DNA of 19,735 bases. Origin: UBA3263 sp964554335 (GTDB taxonomy: Bacteria > Bacteroidota > Bacteroidia > Bacteroidales > Muribaculaceae). The position numbers were made by a program, and so were the translations under genes. The notes below the pieces were generated by a model. The model saw nothing but the letters and a program-made list of their open reading frames with translations, made no database searches and was not told where the DNA came from. This document shows, one piece after another, positions 1-7,850 of the stretch. Position 1 is the first letter of the stretch. Every line of letters starts with the position of its first letter. The stretch is taken from positions 1 to 19,735 of the forward strand of contig CAZKOF010000036.1 of assembly GCA_964554335.1 (NCBI GenBank), given 5' to 3'.

Positions 1-52
1 TGACAGTAAAAAATTGCCAACCGCCCAATATATGACGTAAATTCAATGAAAG

Positions 53-991
53 TTATAGGTTAATATTATTATAGTTGCCGAAGACGCTGAAGCGGTAGTT
101 CTTGCCGAACCCGATGGCAAAGGCGCGACCGATGTAGCGGCTATCAAAGCGCTTGGGTTTGTTGGCATTATAGATTCCCGGACCGTAGCCACCCTCGAGA
201 TTGAAAATGGTTGCCATGGCGAACTCCTTTTTGAGTTGCACGTCCATGACGAGGTTTTCGGCATCGGGGGTGTCAGTGAGTTTCTGCGACGCCAACGTCA
301 CGTTATCATCCTTTTCCGCTTTGTCATAGACCTTGATTTTGTCTACCGTGTAGGCCGGCAGGTTCTTGAGGGCCACGTCCGGGTCGCCTTTGAAGAAGTC
401 GTTGCCGTTGAGGAGGAGAGAGGAGACTTTCTTGCCGTTGACGGTAATGGAGCCGTCATCGGCGAGTTGCGCTCCGGGGAGCTGACGCATCAGGGCGTCG
501 AGCGTGGAACCCTCGGCGAGTTTGAAAGCGCGCGAGTCGTAGACAACGGTGTCGCCGCGCATAACCATCTTGATTGCCGTGCCAACGACCTCGACCTCAT
601 TGAGGGTGTTTTCGCGCCGGGGCTCCATCAGCAGGGAGCGGAGGTAAACAATATCCTGGCCTTCGGACACGACTTTGAAGTCATGGCGCAGCGGCTCGTA
701 ACCTTCACGATTGAGAATCAGCGAGTATGAGCCGACGCCTCCCTTTGCGAGCAGGCGCATCTCATAGCCGGTAGTCATTTTCAGGTCATCATCGCCCGCG
801 AGCATTTTGAAGTCCACGGGAACGGTATCGTTTTTGACCAGAGCAACAAAGACACTGTCGAGCGATTCGCGTCCTCAGGTAGATTTTGTGTAATCTTGCT
901 TCTCAACGTAGCCACGCACAATGAATTGCGTCAACTTGGCCGACGCGCTAAACGCAACGGCAAGCAGTAACAGGATGAATAATTTTCGCAT
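53..991 (-). pseudogene. broken outer membrane beta-barrel (TonB receptor-like) protein gene
   Basis: Start ATG at 989-991 opens a signal peptide (MRKLFILLLLAVAFSASA) followed by the first strand of a carboxypeptidase-regulatory-like domain (FIVRGYV). An in-frame TGA at 875-877 interrupts it. The same frame continues without a shift with GRESLDSVFVALVKND, a natural continuation of that domain, then a plug-like region (TLNEVEVVG, GDTVVYDSRAF, LNGNDFF, AYTVDKIKVYDKA) typical of Bacteroidetes outer membrane beta-barrel/TonB-dependent proteins. The frame ends with TAA at 53-55 just after FGNYNNIN, where the barrel should begin. Intact relatives are usually 800 or more residues, so only about a third is here. 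The sequence below position 55 turns AT-rich and does not continue the barrel in any frame, suggesting a deletion or insertion junction. No promoter is seen in the 41 bases after tatD. A sequencing error could explain the TGA but not the lost barrel. Substrate unknown. Confidence 0.75.
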
Positions 992-1032
992 ATGTGATTG
1001 TTTGTGTGTACTAATCGGTGGCTGCGCACGGG

Positions 1033-1887
1033 CTACAACCGAAAGAAGGTGCGGGCGGAGCGGGTCGTGACGGCATCGACTTCGGCAATTGATATCTGCA
1101 TCACGTCGGCGAGTTTGGCGGCGACGTAGGGGACGTAGGCGCTTTCGTTTTGCTTGCCGCGCATCGGCACCGGAGCGAGCCACGGGGCGTCGGTTTCGAG
1201 GAGGATGTGGTTGAGGCCGATTTGGGGCACGATTTCAGGCAGGGGCGACTTCTTGAATGTCAGCACTCCGCCGATTCCGAACATGACGTCGGGCTGGAGG
1301 CGGCGCAGACGCGTGACGTCGTCGGCCGTGCCCGAGTAGCAGTGAAACACCATCCAGGGCAGCCGACCGCGGCGGCTCTCCATGAGGTCGAGCATCCGAG
1401 GCATGGCGTCGCGGCAGTGGATAATCGCCGGGAGGCCGAGGCGCTCGGCGAGGTCGAGCTGGGCGTCGCAGACCTCGAGCTGCAGAGGGAGTTGCGATTT
1501 GTCCCAGTAGAGGTCAAGGCCGATTTCGCCGACAGCTACATAGTGGGCAGTGGGCAGTGGGCAGTAGGTAGTGGAATTTGTCAAGTGGGCTTTGGACCCC
1601 GTACACTGCCCATTGCCCACTGCCCACTGCCCACTGGTAATTGCGTCGGCGATGCGCTCGAGGTGGTCGAGCCGGGTCGAGGGGTTGATTTCCGTCGGGT
1701 GGAGGCCGGCGGCCATGGCCGTGGCCTCGGGGCGCAGGGTGTGTAGCTCGCGGATGGGCGCAATCGTGTCGGCATCGATGCCGGGAAGAACCATCAGCTC
1801 CACACCGGCAACAAGTGCGCGGTCAACGACCGCGCACTTGTCTTCCCCGAATTCGGGGAGGTAGAGATGTGCATGCGTATCTATCAT
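1033..1887 (-). CDS. tatD: TatD-family metal-dependent hydrolase (DNase) with in-frame palindrome insertion
   Basis: A 284-residue TIM-barrel metal hydrolase of the TatD family (cytoplasmic, putative 3'-5' DNase or housekeeping hydrolase). The metal/catalytic residues of the family are visible: H5 and H7 in DTHAH, E121 in VGEIGLD, H157 in IIHCRD, H182 in FHCYSG and D233 in ETDAPWL. Start chosen as the ATG at 1885-1887, because the family begins with MIDTHAH and this ATG overlaps the gdhA stop by one base (TGATG), implying translational coupling. Residues 85-115 are not family sequence: they are translated from a 93-base inverted repeat inserted in frame just before the HYVAVGEIGLD strand, in what should be a surface loop. 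All catalytic residues survive, so the protein is probably functional. Last intact gene of the serC-serA-gdhA operon. Confidence 0.92.
   Translation of the reverse strand: MIDTHAHLYLPEFGEDKCAVVDRALVAGVELMVLPGIDADTIAPIRELHTLRPEATAMAAGLHPTEINPSTRLDHLERIADAITSGQWAVGNGQCTGSKAHLTNSTTYCPLPTAHYVAVGEIGLDLYWDKSQLPLQLEVCDAQLDLAERLGLPAIIHCRDAMPRMLDLMESRRGRLPWMVFHCYSGTADDVTRLRRLQPDVMFGIGGVLTFKKSPLPEIVPQIGLNHILLETDAPWLAPVPMRGKQNESAYVPYVAAKLADVMQISIAEVDAVTTRSARTFFRL
1542..1635. repeat. palindromic repeat element inserted in tatD
   Basis: An inverted repeat of AGTGGGC-type heptamers. The left arm (1542-1572) and right arm (1605-1635) pair perfectly over 22 bases (1542-1563 with 1614-1635), then over 9 more with 3 mismatches. 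The loop is 32 bases. Each arm is itself a short tandem repeat of the 7-mer GTGGGCA. The element covers codons 85-115 of tatD exactly (93 bases in frame). Similar GTGGGCAGTGGGCA repeats are known from memory in intergenic DNA of other bacteria; placement inside a coding sequence is the unusual point. Confidence 0.9.
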
Positions 1888-3224
1888 CAAAGAACGCCTT
1901 GGGCCATCATGGCGTGGGCAACTTTCATGAAGCCGGCAATGTTGGCGCCTTTCATGTAGTTGACAAAGCCGTCGGGCTCGGTGCCGTACTTGACACATTG
2001 CTCGTGGATGGAGTCCATGATGAAGTGGAGTTTCTGGTCAACCTCTTCGGCGCTCCACTGCAGGTGCATGGCGTTCTGGCTCATTTCGAGGCCCGAGGTT
2101 GCCACGCCGCCGGCATTGACAGCCTTGCCGGGAGCATAAGTGGTGCGCGACTCGATGAATGCATCTATGGCCTCGGGCGTGCAACCCATGTTCGAGACCT
2201 CGGCAACCATCTTGACACCATTGGCAATCAGCAACTTGGCGTCGTCGCCGTTGAGTTCATTCTGGGTAGCGCACGGAAGGGCGATGTCGACCTTCTGCTC
2301 CCAGGGCTTCTTGCCGGCAAAGAACTGCGAGCCGGGGAACTTCTCGGCATACGGTTCGACGATATCCTCGCCCGAGGCGCGGAGCTCGAGCATGTAGTCA
2401 ACCTTTTCGCCCGAAATGCCTGCGGGGTCATAGATATAGCCGTCGGGGCCGGAGATGGTCACGACCTTTGCGCCGAGTTCATTGGCTTTGAGGGCCGCGC
2501 CCCAGGCAACGTTGCCGAATCCGGAGATGGCCACGGTTTTTCCGGCAATGTGGTCGCCCTTCATCCTGAGCATATTTTCAACGAAGTATAGCGCGCCGAA
2601 GCCGGTAGCTTCGGGGCGGATGCGGCTGCCGCCGAAGTCGAGACCTTTGCCGGTGAACGTGCCGGTGTGCTCGTCGACGAGCTTCTTATACATGCCATAC
2701 ATGTAGCCGACCTCGCGGGCGCCTACGCCGATATCGCCGGCGGGAACGTCGCGGTCGGGGCCGAGGTTCTTCCAAAGCTCGAGGATGAATGCCTGACAGA
2801 AGCGCATGATTTCGGCGTCACTCTTGCCGCGGGGCGAGAAGTTGGAGCCGCCCTTGGCGCCACCCATCGGAAGGGTCGTGAGGGCGTTTTTGAAAGTCTG
2901 CTCGAAGCCGAGGAATTTCAGAATGGAGAGGTTTACGGAAGCGTGGAAACGGATGCCGCCCTTATACGGGCCAATGGCTTTGTTGAACTGCACGCGATAA
3001 CCGAGGTTGGTCTGCACCTCGCCGCGGTCGTCGACCCAGGTGACACGGAACGTCAGAATGCGGTCGGGCTCAACCATGCGTTCGATGATTTTCGCTTTTT
3101 CAAATTCAGGATGCTGATTGTAAACGTCAGCTACACTCATCAGTACCTCACGCACTGCCTGAAGGTACTCTTTTTCGCCGGGGTGCTTGGCCTCGAGATC
3201 ACTCAGAATTTTGTTAATTTCCAT
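1887..3224 (-). CDS. gdhA: glutamate dehydrogenase, hexameric type (probably NADP-specific)
   Basis: 445 residues, the usual length of bacterial hexameric GDH. It reversibly aminates 2-oxoglutarate to glutamate in the cytoplasm. Visible family motifs: GYRVQFN and GPYKGG near residues 75-90 (substrate lysine K88), the catalytic PMGGAKGG around K124, PAGDIGVG with D164, GGSRIRPEATGFG near 199-210, and a Rossmann nucleotide-binding loop SGFGNVA at 234-240. The start MEINKIL matches the family N-terminus. It sits 63 bases after serA, and that gap is filled by two tandem copies of the hairpin repeat described separately. The stop overlaps the tatD start. Cofactor assignment to NADP rests on overall resemblance to the anabolic 445-residue form and is inference. 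Co-transcription with serC/serA fits, because SerC uses glutamate as amino donor. Confidence 0.96.
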   Translation of the reverse strand: MEINKILSDLEAKHPGEKEYLQAVREVLMSVADVYNQHPEFEKAKIIERMVEPDRILTFRVTWVDDRGEVQTNLGYRVQFNKAIGPYKGGIRFHASVNLSILKFLGFEQTFKNALTTLPMGGAKGGSNFSPRGKSDAEIMRFCQAFILELWKNLGPDRDVPAGDIGVGAREVGYMYGMYKKLVDEHTGTFTGKGLDFGGSRIRPEATGFGALYFVENMLRMKGDHIAGKTVAISGFGNVAWGAALKANELGAKVVTISGPDGYIYDPAGISGEKVDYMLELRASGEDIVEPYAEKFPGSQFFAGKKPWEQKVDIALPCATQNELNGDDAKLLIANGVKMVAEVSNMGCTPEAIDAFIESRTTYAPGKAVNAGGVATSGLEMSQNAMHLQWSAEEVDQKLHFIMDSIHEQCVKYGTEPDGFVNYMKGANIAGFMKVAHAMMAQGVL

Positions 3225-3227
3225 GGG

Positions 3228-3291
3228 GTATGGCGGCTGAGCCGCCGGTTAATGGGTTATAGGCGCCGGAGGGCACCGGTTAATGGGTTAT
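3228..3291 (-). repeat. tandem hairpin repeat in serA-gdhA gap (site A)
   Basis: Two consecutive units. On the coding strand each unit is the 14-mer ATAACCCATTAACC followed by a short palindrome. The 14-mers lie at 3278-3291 and 3247-3260 and are identical. Core 1 (3262-3277) reads GGTGCCCTCCGGCGCC, a 6-pair stem with one mismatch. Core 2 (3232-3246) reads GGCGGCTCAGCCGCC, a perfect 6-pair stem with a 3-base loop ending 7 bases before the gdhA ATG. The first four bases of the leading 14-mer supply the serA stop codon (TAA at 3288-3290). Confidence 0.85.
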
Positions 3292-4208
3292 TTGTTTACT
3301 TGGAAGCGACAGTCGCCGGTGGCAAAGAAAGCGGCAACCTGACGCGCGGCTGCAAGGCCGGCGTTGATGTTGGCCTCAGAGGTCTGGGCGCCCATCTTCT
3401 TGGGAGTGAAAAAGACGCGACCGGGGGCCAGGGCTTCGAGCTCGGCGGCGTTGTCAGGCTTTACGTCGGCAACATAGCGCAGGTCGGCGCGCTCGCTCAG
3501 CGCGCGGGCAAGTCCGGCTTCGTCGATTACCTCCTTGCGGGCGGTGTTGACGAGCACACCGTCGTGCGGCATCAGCGAAATCAGCTCATAGCCGATAGAG
3601 CCGCGGGTTTCAGGGGTTGCGGGAATATGGATGCTGACGAACTTATTGCCGGCATAGAGTTCACGCAGGTCGTGGACGGGCTTGACTCCGGCCTCGGTCA
3701 TCACGTTGTCAGGACAGTAGGGATCGAGGGCTCTGACCTCCATGCCGAAGCCGCAGGCAATGCGGGCAACGTTGCGTCCGACCTGGCCAAAGGCCTGCAA
3801 ACCCAGAGTCTTGCCCATAAGCTCGGAGCCCGACGTTCCGTCATACATCTTGCGCACGGCCATGACCAGCAGTCCGAACACAAGCTCGGCCACTGCGTTG
3901 GAATTCTGGCCCGGAGTGTTCTCCACCACGATGTTGCGGGCCGATGCGGCGGCGAGGTCCACATTATCGTAGCCCGCACCGGCGCGCACAACAATCTTCA
4001 GCTGCGGCGCGGCAGCGATAACGTCGGCCGTGACCTTGTCGGAACGCACAATGAGGGCGTCGGCCGTGGCCGCAGCGACTTTCAGCTCCGAAGCCGACGA
4101 ATATTTTTCGAGCAAGACCACCTCATGGCCGGCCTCGGCCAAAAGCTTGCACATTCCCTCCGTGGCAACCGCCGCAAAGGGTTTCTCGGTAGCTATCAAT
4201 ACTTTCAT
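3288..4208 (-). CDS. serA: D-3-phosphoglycerate dehydrogenase, short form without ACT domain
   Basis: A 306-residue member of the D-isomer 2-hydroxyacid dehydrogenase family, resembling the Bacteroides SerA group. It oxidises 3-phosphoglycerate to 3-phosphohydroxypyruvate, the first step of serine synthesis. Visible: RAGAGYDNVD (75-84), the NAD loop LQAFGQVGRNVAR (137-149, first glycine of GxGxxG replaced by A139), substrate arginine R224 in NTARKEV, and TPKKMGAQTSEANINAG (268-284). The usual catalytic His (TPHxGG) is Lys270, as in the lysine-type short PGDHs I recall from Bacteroides and Entamoeba. No C-terminal ACT or ASB domain is present, so serine feedback through ACT is not expected. 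The start overlaps the serC stop by 4 bases (ATGA). The pairing with serC settles the function. Confidence 0.93.
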   Translation of the reverse strand: MKVLIATEKPFAAVATEGMCKLLAEAGHEVVLLEKYSSASELKVAAATADALIVRSDKVTADVIAAAPQLKIVVRAGAGYDNVDLAAASARNIVVENTPGQNSNAVAELVFGLLVMAVRKMYDGTSGSELMGKTLGLQAFGQVGRNVARIACGFGMEVRALDPYCPDNVMTEAGVKPVHDLRELYAGNKFVSIHIPATPETRGSIGYELISLMPHDGVLVNTARKEVIDEAGLARALSERADLRYVADVKPDNAAELEALAPGRVFFTPKKMGAQTSEANINAGLAAARQVAAFFATGDCRFQVNK

Positions 4209-5266
4209 TTCTCAAACGCTTTGATTGCATCAACCAGCACCTTGACGCTTTCAATCGGAAGGGCATTATAGAGGCTCGCGCGGAAGCCGCCTACAGAGCG
4301 GTGACCTTTGATGCCGACAATGCCGCGCGCAGTGCAGAAATCAATAAACTCCTGTTCGCGCTCCTTATATTCGGGAGCCATCACGAAGCACACGTTCATT
4401 ATCGAGCGGGACTCAACCTCGGCAGTGCCCTCAAACATGCGGCTCGAATCAATGGCATCATAAAGAAGGGCGGCTTTCTCCTCGTCGGCAAGCTGCATCT
4501 TCAGAACGCCGCCGCGCTCCTTATACCATCTGAGGGTCTGCAGCGCCGAGTAGATCGGAAGCACCGGCGGGGTGTTGAACATACCGTCTTTCTTTATGTG
4601 GGTCATATAGTTGAGCATCGTCGGAATCTGACGGTCAACATGGCCTAAAGCGTCGTTCTTGACAATCACGAGCGTGACGCCCGAGGGGGCCAGGTTCTTC
4701 TGCGCGCCGGCATAGATAAGGTCATACTTGCTGACGTCGACCCGGCGCGTAAAAATATCGGAACTCATGTCGGCAACCAGCGGCACGGGACTCTCGGGGT
4801 CCTCGCGCAGTTCGGTGCCGTAGATGGTGTTGTTGGAGGTGAAGTGGAAGTAATCGACATCGACCGGGATGACGAAGTTTTTCGGGAAATAGCTGAAGTT
4901 CTTATCCTTGCTCGAGGCAACGACATCGACCTCGCCGAAGAGGCGGGCCTCCTTGATTGCGTTCGAGGCCCAGACGCCCGTCTCCATATATGCGGCCTTC
5001 GTGCGCAGCAGGTTGTATGGCACCATGCAGAACTGCATGCTTGCGCCGCCACCGAGCCAAAGCACACTGTAGCCCTCGGGCACGTCGAGAAGCTCCTTTA
5101 CCAGCTCACATGCTTCATTGAAAACGCCCACAAACTGCTTGGAGCGATGGCTCACCTCCAAAAGCGACAACCCCATGCCGTCAAAATCGCGTATGGCGTC
5201 AATGGTATGGTCTATGGTGTAATCGCTCAGAATCGATGGTCCGGCGTAAAAGTTATGCTTCTTCAT
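4205..5266 (-). CDS. serC: phosphoserine aminotransferase
   Basis: 353 residues, a class V PLP-dependent aminotransferase. It converts 3-phosphohydroxypyruvate plus glutamate to phosphoserine, and also acts in pyridoxine synthesis in some bacteria. It begins with the family signature KKHNFYAGPSIL, carries LGGGASMQF (71-79), ETGVWASNAI (95-104), SSDIFTRR (168-175) and the PLP lysine K190 in AGAQKNLAPSG, and ends with GHRSVGGFRASLYNA. First gene of the serC-serA-gdhA-tatD operon, with a good Bacteroidetes promoter 36-66 bases upstream. Confidence 0.97.
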   Translation of the reverse strand: MKKHNFYAGPSILSDYTIDHTIDAIRDFDGMGLSLLEVSHRSKQFVGVFNEACELVKELLDVPEGYSVLWLGGGASMQFCMVPYNLLRTKAAYMETGVWASNAIKEARLFGEVDVVASSKDKNFSYFPKNFVIPVDVDYFHFTSNNTIYGTELREDPESPVPLVADMSSDIFTRRVDVSKYDLIYAGAQKNLAPSGVTLVIVKNDALGHVDRQIPTMLNYMTHIKKDGMFNTPPVLPIYSALQTLRWYKERGGVLKMQLADEEKAALLYDAIDSSRMFEGTAEVESRSIMNVCFVMAPEYKEREQEFIDFCTARGIVGIKGHRSVGGFRASLYNALPIESVKVLVDAIKAFEK

Positions 5267-5301
5267 ATGACATTTGTTTTTTGAGGGTGAAAATGATATT
5301 G

Positions 5302-5332
5302 CAAAGGTAACACAAATTTATCAATAGCCAAA
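5302..5332 (-). promoter_or_regulatory. promoter of serC operon
   Basis: On the minus strand a -7 box TACCTTTG (5302-5309) is preceded, after a 19-base spacer, by a -33 box TTTG (5329-5332). This matches the Bacteroidetes sigma-ABfr consensus TTTG-N19-TAnnTTTG. Predicted transcription start is near 5296, giving an untranslated leader of about 30 bases. The surrounding DNA is AT-rich. Confidence 0.8.
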
Positions 5333-5390
5333 TAAAAAATTCATGTTCTTAATCATGTTTACCCCACCCCGTGATTTCGGCTGCGGGCGT

Positions 5391-5423
5391 AAAAAAAAAG
5401 GGCCGCGCCTCTCGGCGAAGCCC
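5391..5423 (-). terminator. intrinsic terminator downstream of the 5510-7261 gene
   Basis: On the minus strand the hairpin GGGC-TT-CGCC / GAGA / GGCG-CG-GCCC (5423 down to 5400) is followed directly by nine T residues (5399-5391). The two 4-base stem halves pair perfectly around a 2x2 internal loop. It insulates the serC promoter from transcription of the upstream secreted-protein gene. A second small inverted repeat, ATTATGC/GCATAAT (5482-5501), lies just after the stop codon. Confidence 0.9.
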
Positions 5424-5509
5424 TCCGGTCATTCAAATCGTCATTTCTCTCTTTTGGAGTGAGTGATGACTTTATCGTTAAATTATGCTTGCGTGCATAA
5501 TGCGTTGGA

Positions 5510-7261
5510 TTACTTAACGAACACCTTGCGGCCGTTGATGATGTTGATTCCCTTGACCGGCTTGGTCAGCTTGCGACCCTGCAGGTCATAGATACCCTCA
5601 ACAACCGGAGCAACTGCTGCGGCGACTTCATCAATATCGGTAATGCCGCCGTCGGCATCAACCGTAATAATGCTCTTCGTAGCCTTGTTCAGACGGGCAG
5701 TGCTACCGGAACCGACCATGAATACATGTTCAGGAACTGCCATTTCATATGAACCGGCATCGAGTCTGTTGCAACTCAGAATAAGGCCGTTGTCTGTTGC
5801 GGTAGCATCGTCTACATCGATAGTAGCCGCAGGCTCCACGTCAGCATATTCATACGAATTGTTCTCTGCTACCCGTGCTTTTACGGCTGCAGGTTCATTC
5901 TCATCTTCCGTTGACTTGAAAGTAATCTTGCGGATAACGATTTCGCCGCTCGTGCCAATGGCACGTGAAATACCCGATTCATGCGTGAAAGTAAACGTGT
6001 GCATCGCTGCGTCGTCGGTAGTATCAAGCGAAAATTCATATGCAACATCCGTGGTCAGACTCTCCGAGTAATTCTCAACAACTATGAGTTCCCATCCCGA
6101 CGAAGGCGAACCTGCGGCAACGGAATTCCATTTTAATACACGATTGTTAGTTCCCTCATGCAGATAGCTACAACTTGCCTTGCCATCATGAAGTTCAACA
6201 AGGTAACTATCTGTTGAAACCTTTATGGGATGGATCAAGAAATCAAAACCCTGGCCGGCCTCGACAAGGCCGACAACAGTATTGGCAGTATTATGATTGC
6301 TCAATTCTTTTCCTGTCATAAAGTGCGTCAGACGGACTTTTTCCTCGCCATCGGCCTTGCTTAGAAGCCAAATGAGAGCGGGTTCATCTCCGTTGTTCAC
6401 CGTATGGCTATTTGCGGGATTCGCCGGATCTATTGATAAGTAGTTGTTCTGCGCCGTATCACGCTGACCTTTAAATTTTACTGCGAGAGGAGTCGCTAAA
6501 TCAAGAGGAGTGGCCAAAATCAGCGCATCGATTTCTGCGCTGAAATCTACAGGGAATCTTTCTGAATATTCAGTTAAAAGATTGTCAAACGCGCTGCGGG
6601 TTGTCTGAATGGACGTTTCGCTATAAACCGCCACATGTGTGTAAGGATCTAAATTCGACTGAAAATATTCCGTGAAGTTGTCTACGAATACCTGATGTGT
6701 GTCCTTAACGTGTTTTAATGTAACATTGAAGTCTGACGTGGCACACACGAGATTCGCACCGGTAACGACAATCGTAACGGGTTCAGATCTGTCTTCATCG
6801 TATGTCGCCGAAAGGGTCTGTACGTCCGTTTGGCCATAAGCTACGGTAACAGAATTATTGTCGTCCACGGTAAATATTTCTGTATTTCCGGAACTGCCGC
6901 CCGAAGAATACGCCAAACCAAGAGAAATGGATGAGATATAGTACTCGGGGCAGGGGGTAAAAGTATAGGTAGCAGTCACACCTCCATTTGCCATTACAAG
7001 CACTCCCGAGTTATCTTTCATATCAAATCTCTTAGAGGCAGTGGACGCTGTGATTTGAATATTCAATCTTCTGTCATTGTCAGACCACTTATCCATCCAA
7101 GTACTTGTGCCTGTATCTGTTCGTGAAAGGGTGCCTGTGGCGGGGGTAACATTGATTGTGATTTCCTCACTTTCACTTCCGGTACCCTCGGCATAAGAGT
7201 CAGCGAGGACCGACGTTGATGCAGTCATAAGCACCGTGATTAGAAGTAGATGTTTTTTCAT
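5510..7261 (-). CDS. secreted or surface protein of unknown function with DLQGRKL-type C-terminus
   Basis: 583 residues. A clear signal peptide (MKKHLLLITVLMTASTSVLA, likely cleavage before D21) indicates export. Residues about 25-185 are rich in beta-strand and Thr/Ser. Residues about 255-400 (KFKGQRDTAQNNYLSI, TGKELSNHN, SSGWELIVVE) look like a beta-trefoil or lectin-like fold of the kind common in Bacteroidales surface proteins; that is inference. The C-terminus (about 554-583: GIYDLQGRKL, KGINIINGRKVFVK) is the short tail frequent on Prevotella and Muribaculaceae surface proteins, resembling a type IX-like sorting or anchoring tail. I do not recognise an enzymatic motif. It is monocistronic: a long upstream gap with promoter candidates on one side, a strong terminator on the other. 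Confidence 0.85.
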   Translation of the reverse strand: MKKHLLLITVLMTASTSVLADSYAEGTGSESEEITINVTPATGTLSRTDTGTSTWMDKWSDNDRRLNIQITASTASKRFDMKDNSGVLVMANGGVTATYTFTPCPEYYISSISLGLAYSSGGSSGNTEIFTVDDNNSVTVAYGQTDVQTLSATYDEDRSEPVTIVVTGANLVCATSDFNVTLKHVKDTHQVFVDNFTEYFQSNLDPYTHVAVYSETSIQTTRSAFDNLLTEYSERFPVDFSAEIDALILATPLDLATPLAVKFKGQRDTAQNNYLSIDPANPANSHTVNNGDEPALIWLLSKADGEEKVRLTHFMTGKELSNHNTANTVVGLVEAGQGFDFLIHPIKVSTDSYLVELHDGKASCSYLHEGTNNRVLKWNSVAAGSPSSGWELIVVENYSESLTTDVAYEFSLDTTDDAAMHTFTFTHESGISRAIGTSGEIVIRKITFKSTEDENEPAAVKARVAENNSYEYADVEPAATIDVDDATATDNGLILSCNRLDAGSYEMAVPEHVFMVGSGSTARLNKATKSIITVDADGGITDIDEVAAAVAPVVEGIYDLQGRKLTKPVKGINIINGRKVFVK

Positions 7262-7390
7262 GTTGTTGATTGTTTTTTATAAAGTTAATGATTGATTAGA
7301 TATATGCATGACGGGGCGGCTCCGCGGCTCGGGGCCGGGAGCAGAAATAATAACGAACGGGAAAGGAGGTTGAGAGTAAGGGTAGCGGCG

Positions 7391-7398
7391 CAAATATA
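7391..7398 (-). promoter_or_regulatory. candidate -7 box for the 5510-7261 gene
   Basis: The minus strand reads TATATTTG, a perfect match to TAnnTTTG, 130 bases before the ATG. No TTTG box is visible at the expected distance upstream, so this is only a candidate. Confidence 0.35.
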
Positions 7399-7493
7399 CC
7401 GCCCCTGACGTTTAGCTTATTGGGGGGGGTAAAATGTTGATTATTAAGCCTATACGATTATTACTCGCATTCATTATCCATCTAAAAGTTTCT

Positions 7494-7525
7494 CAAAGGT
7501 ACGAAATTATCGCTAACTGCGCAAC
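7494..7525 (-). promoter_or_regulatory. candidate promoter for the 5510-7261 gene
   Basis: The minus strand has TACCTTTG at 7494-7501 and GTTGC (partial -33 match) at 7521-7525, spacer about 20 bases. It lies 30-60 bases beyond the DUF4491 stop. If used, the 5' leader would be about 225 bases and would include the G8 tract (7422-7429) and a GC-rich stretch at 7310-7340. Confidence 0.4.
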
Positions 7526-7554
7526 TTTTGCTGCTTATTTTAGGTAATCAGACA

Positions 7555-7848
7555 TCAGGGATTTTTGCGCTTGGGGTTGGCGGGAAACCATCCGCGCTCA
7601 ACGCGCACTTTCTGATCGGCAACCTCTTTGATGCTCCAAAAACAACTGAAAGCCGTGACTCCAAGCAAGGCCGAGACAATGATGTTGCTGACGAGGAGCG
7701 TTGCAACACAGAGCGCAACACCGGCAATCGCGAAGGCCCATTTGCAGCGCTGACCGAAGTAATACTCGCCTTTTATGACCAGGGGGTGGAAAAGGCCGAT
7801 GATAAGAAATGATGCGAACCCGATGAGGAGTCCGTAGAAATGGATCAT
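7555..7848 (-). CDS. DUF4491 family small membrane protein
   Basis: 97 residues with three hydrophobic segments (about 3-25, 37-55 and 57-72). The family-like pattern is seen in IGLFHPLVIKGEYYFG near 17-32 and the C-terminal GWFPANPKRKNP. These match, from memory, the DUF4491 family of Bacteroidales inner-membrane proteins, whose function is not known. The ATG at 7846-7848 begins 2 bases after the stop of the di-iron/LuxR regulator, so the two are almost certainly co-transcribed and translationally coupled. Downstream lies a 293-base gap before the next gene. Confidence 0.85.
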   Translation of the reverse strand: MIHFYGLLIGFASFLIIGLFHPLVIKGEYYFGQRCKWAFAIAGVALCVATLLVSNIIVSALLGVTAFSCFWSIKEVADQKVRVERGWFPANPKRKNP

Positions 7849-7850
7849 AG

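Noticed and set aside
1..60. A further copy of the ATAACC/TTAACC repeat (ATTAACCTATAAC on the minus strand)
   Set aside because: Order and spacing of the motif differ, no palindrome adjoins it, and the resemblance is within chance for AT-rich DNA.
875..877. The TGA as a selenocysteine or recoded codon
   Set aside because: No adjacent stem-loop of the SECIS type was evident. The position is in a carboxypeptidase-like structural domain with no redox role, and TGA is used as a normal stop by several genes here.
1542..1635. A CRISPR array in the GTGGGCA repeats
   Set aside because: Units are 7 bases without spacers, arranged as an inverted repeat inside an intact gene.
2667..4271. A 534-residue open frame on the plus strand across serA and gdhA
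   Set aside because: It lies antisense to two genes with unambiguous family motifs. Long antisense frames arise from codon bias, and the translation has no recognisable domain.
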